Source: Chromera velia
Lineage: Eukaryota > Sar > Chromeraceae
Direction of reading: 5' to 3'
Assembly (NCBI GenBank): GCA_018398765.1
Contig: JAHBMJ010001004.1
Span: 1-35,868 of the forward strand
Length of the DNA: 35,868 bases
This document shows positions 34,072 to 35,868 of this stretch, one piece after another (position 1 is the first letter of the stretch; each line of letters starts with the position of its first letter). The notes under the pieces are model-generated. The model did no database searches, was not told where the DNA came from, and was given only the letters and a program-made list of their open reading frames with translations. Both the position numbers and the translations under genes were made by a program.

Positions 34072-34234
34072 GGATCAAGAGGTAAGGCCGGAAGGAGTCC
34101 GACGCCGAGAGGGCCAAATCCGCCTCCGTGTGCCTGCCCACCTCACTGTTTGTCAGTCGGTCAGTCCGCCTGTCTATGTGTCTGCTCTATGTGTATATGT
34201 TTGCTTATCTTTTTGTTTGCTTGCTGACTTGCTT

Positions 34235-34300
34235 GCTTGCCTACCTGCCACCCTCCCTTCCTCCCTTCCTCCCTTCCCCCCTTCCTCCCTTCCTCCCTTC
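34235..34300. repeat. (CTTCC/CCTT)n microsatellite
   Basis: Tandem CCTTCCTC-like units, degenerate, followed by a short direct repeat of a TGCATTACTCCTAGC block (34318 and 34360). Confidence 0.85.
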
Positions 34301-34499
34301 CTCTGTGCCTCCCTGCCTGCATTACTCCTAGCTGGCTGCCATTGCTAGCAGCCATTGCTTGCATTACTCCTAGCAAATTGTGTAAGGACAAGAATGAACA
34401 GGCCCAAAATAAATGGCCCAGTCCCTCTGGATCGAGAGTGGTATCAGCATCTCTGCACATTTTCACCTTCTGCCTGTAGATGCCTGGTGGGGGGTTTAA

Positions 34500-34685
34500 G
34501 ATGTCAGCCAGTCAGTCAGCCAGTCAGTCCACCAGTCAGTCGGCCAGTCAGTCCACCAGTCAGTCATCCGGTCAGTCAGCCACTCAGCCAGTCGGTCAGC
34601 CACTCAGCCAGCCAGTCAGTCAGGCAGTCAGTCAGCCACTCACTTAGCGAGCCAGTCAGTCAGTCAGTCAGTCAGTCAGTCAGGC
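34500..34685. repeat. (CAGT/CAGC)n tetranucleotide array
   Basis: About 45 imperfect CAGT, CAGC and CCAG units. It immediately precedes the satellite arrays. Confidence 0.92.
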
Positions 34686-34695
34686 GCGTTTTGCA

Positions 34696-35455
34696 GGGAA
34701 AGGTGTAAGGCCGGAGCAAGTGGGGGAGTTAAAGAGGTACACAATGAACGGCTTTACAGCCCTAGTCGCACTCTCTCAGTCGCTCTCGTTCAAGAGTTAT
34801 GCCTGCATCTCTATACATTTTCTTAGTTCTCCATGCAAGTGACTTGAGGGTGCGTTGAGGTGCAAGCAGTGGGAGGGTTTGCAGGGAAAAGTTTAAGACC
34901 ACAGCAAGTAAGAGGGTTAAGGAGGTACACAATGGACGGCTTTACAGCCCCAGTCTCACTCTTTCACTCGCTCTCGTTCAAGAGCTGTGCCTGCATCTCT
35001 ATATATTTTCTTCGTTCTCCGTGCAGGTGACTTGAGGCCCAAGTTGAGGGTGCGTCGAGGTGCAAGCAGGGGGGGGGGTTTGCAGGGAAGGGTTTAAGAC
35101 CAGAGCAAGTAGAAAGGTTGAAGAGGTACATAATGAACGGCTTTGCAGCCCCAGTCTCACTCTCTCACTCGCTCTTGTTCAAGAGTTATGCCTGTATCTC
35201 TATATATTTTCTTCGTTCTCCATGCAAGTGACTTGAGGGTGCGTTGAGGTGCAAGCAGTGGGGAGGTTTGCAGGGAAAGGTTTAAGACCGGAGCAAGTGG
35301 GGGATTTAAAGAGGTACACAATGGACGGCTTTGCAGCCCCAGTCGTCTTCTCTCACTCGATCTCGTTCAAGAGTTATGCATGCATCTCTATAGATTTTTT
35401 TAGTTCTCTGTGTGAGGGAGCGTTGAGGTACACGCAGTGGAGGCGTTTTGCAAGA
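34696..35455. repeat. Satellite array A, period 188-201 bp, four copies
   Basis: Units start at 34696, 34884, 35085 and 35273 with GGGAAAGG(T)TTAAG-like sequence and include a conserved ATGNACGGCTTTRCAGCCC block and CGTTCAAGAG. Spacings are 188, 201 and 188 bp. The second unit is longer by an insertion near its end. Confidence 0.9.
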
Positions 35456-35463
35456 ACTACACC

Positions 35464-35868
35464 GAATTAGAAGCTGAAATTAAGACAATAAACAGTAAAG
35501 CCTTCTTACATGCATCTTTGATACTGCAAACAGGCGTTTCAATACTTTCATGCTAGAGAAAAAAAGTGTTAGAGGGCAATATCGTTCTGGAGGTTGAAAG
35601 TGAGGTCACTTTCACTATATATAACTTACTTCACTTTGCAACTAAAAAAGTAAATATCTATAACTTTTAAACCATAACGAGTTAGAAGCTGAAATTGCAG
35701 CTGTAAAGCCTTCTAATATAAACTAATTTGTGCCTTTAATATCTTTTTGATGCTAGAGAAAAAAAGTGTTAGAGGGCAATATCGTTCTGGAGGTTGAAAG
35801 TGAGGTCACTTTCACTATATATAACTTACTTCACTTTGCAACTAAAAAAGTAAATATCTATAACTTTT
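35464..35868. repeat. Satellite array B, period 200 bp, running off the window
   Basis: 35551-35668 and 35751-35868 are identical by eye over 118 bp at exactly 200-bp spacing. Upstream parts (TTAGAAGCTGAAAT at 35467 and 35682) are more diverged, with an indel. Each unit carries a palindrome, GAAAGTGA-GG-TCACTTTC (35596-35613 and 35796-35813). Confidence 0.9.

Noticed and set aside
34500-35868. CRISPR-like array
   Set aside because: Repeats are long (~190-200 bp) and contiguous with no unique spacers, and the genome is eukaryotic; these are satellites.

Overview
This is a nuclear genome window from a eukaryote. Genes are split by introns with phase-consistent junctions, microsatellites are abundant, and there is one complete LTR retrotransposon copy. 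There are no operons or bacterial-type signals. The base composition, very long low-complexity protein extensions, frequent TGCATGCA motifs (an ApiAP2-type element in apicomplexans) and a leader that looks like a signal peptide suggest an alveolate alga, perhaps a chromerid such as Chromera. That assignment is inference; nothing here proves the species.

Left third (1-12.9 kb). A purine microsatellite and a TG repeat lead into an LTR retrotransposon at 1002-11361, read on the minus strand. It has two ~797-bp terminal repeats (TG...CA), a 4-bp target duplication (CTGG) and a polypurine tract. It carries a decayed Gag-like frame at 7143-9756. I found no reverse transcriptase, protease or integrase. 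The two LTRs differ almost only by transitions, about 49 against 2 transversions in my hand alignment, mostly at CpA/TpG and CpG. This looks like RIP-like cytosine hypermutation. A 1.2-kb pyrimidine tract with a long CTGT array follows.

Middle (12.9-29.7 kb). This is the gene-bearing core, with three protein genes. First is a MYND zinc-finger protein (+, exons between 14172 and 19093). Second is a cysteine-rich YkgJ-type metal-binding protein (-, 21172-19624, two exons, hydrophobic leader). Third is a MATCAP/KIAA0895-like (DUF1704) zinc carboxypeptidase (+, 22025-29597). The last has a ~340-residue catalytic domain inside a ~1,920-residue chain. In vertebrates this family removes the C-terminal tyrosine of alpha-tubulin. 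The YkgJ and MATCAP-like genes are divergent across an 852-bp interval rich in TGCATGCA. The MYND and YkgJ genes converge. Eight of thirteen introns I could model start with GTC rather than GTA or GTG, including six of seven in the MATCAP-like gene.

Right part (29.7-35.9 kb). No intact gene is visible. It holds an AT-rich island, a second decayed reading frame on the minus strand interrupted by nonsense codons, a GC-rich hairpin, and CTTCC and CAGT microsatellites. Two abutting satellite arrays with 188-201-bp and 200-bp periods run off the right edge.

All coordinates of exons and repeats were worked out by hand. The junction between exons 2 and 3 of the MYND gene is unresolved.
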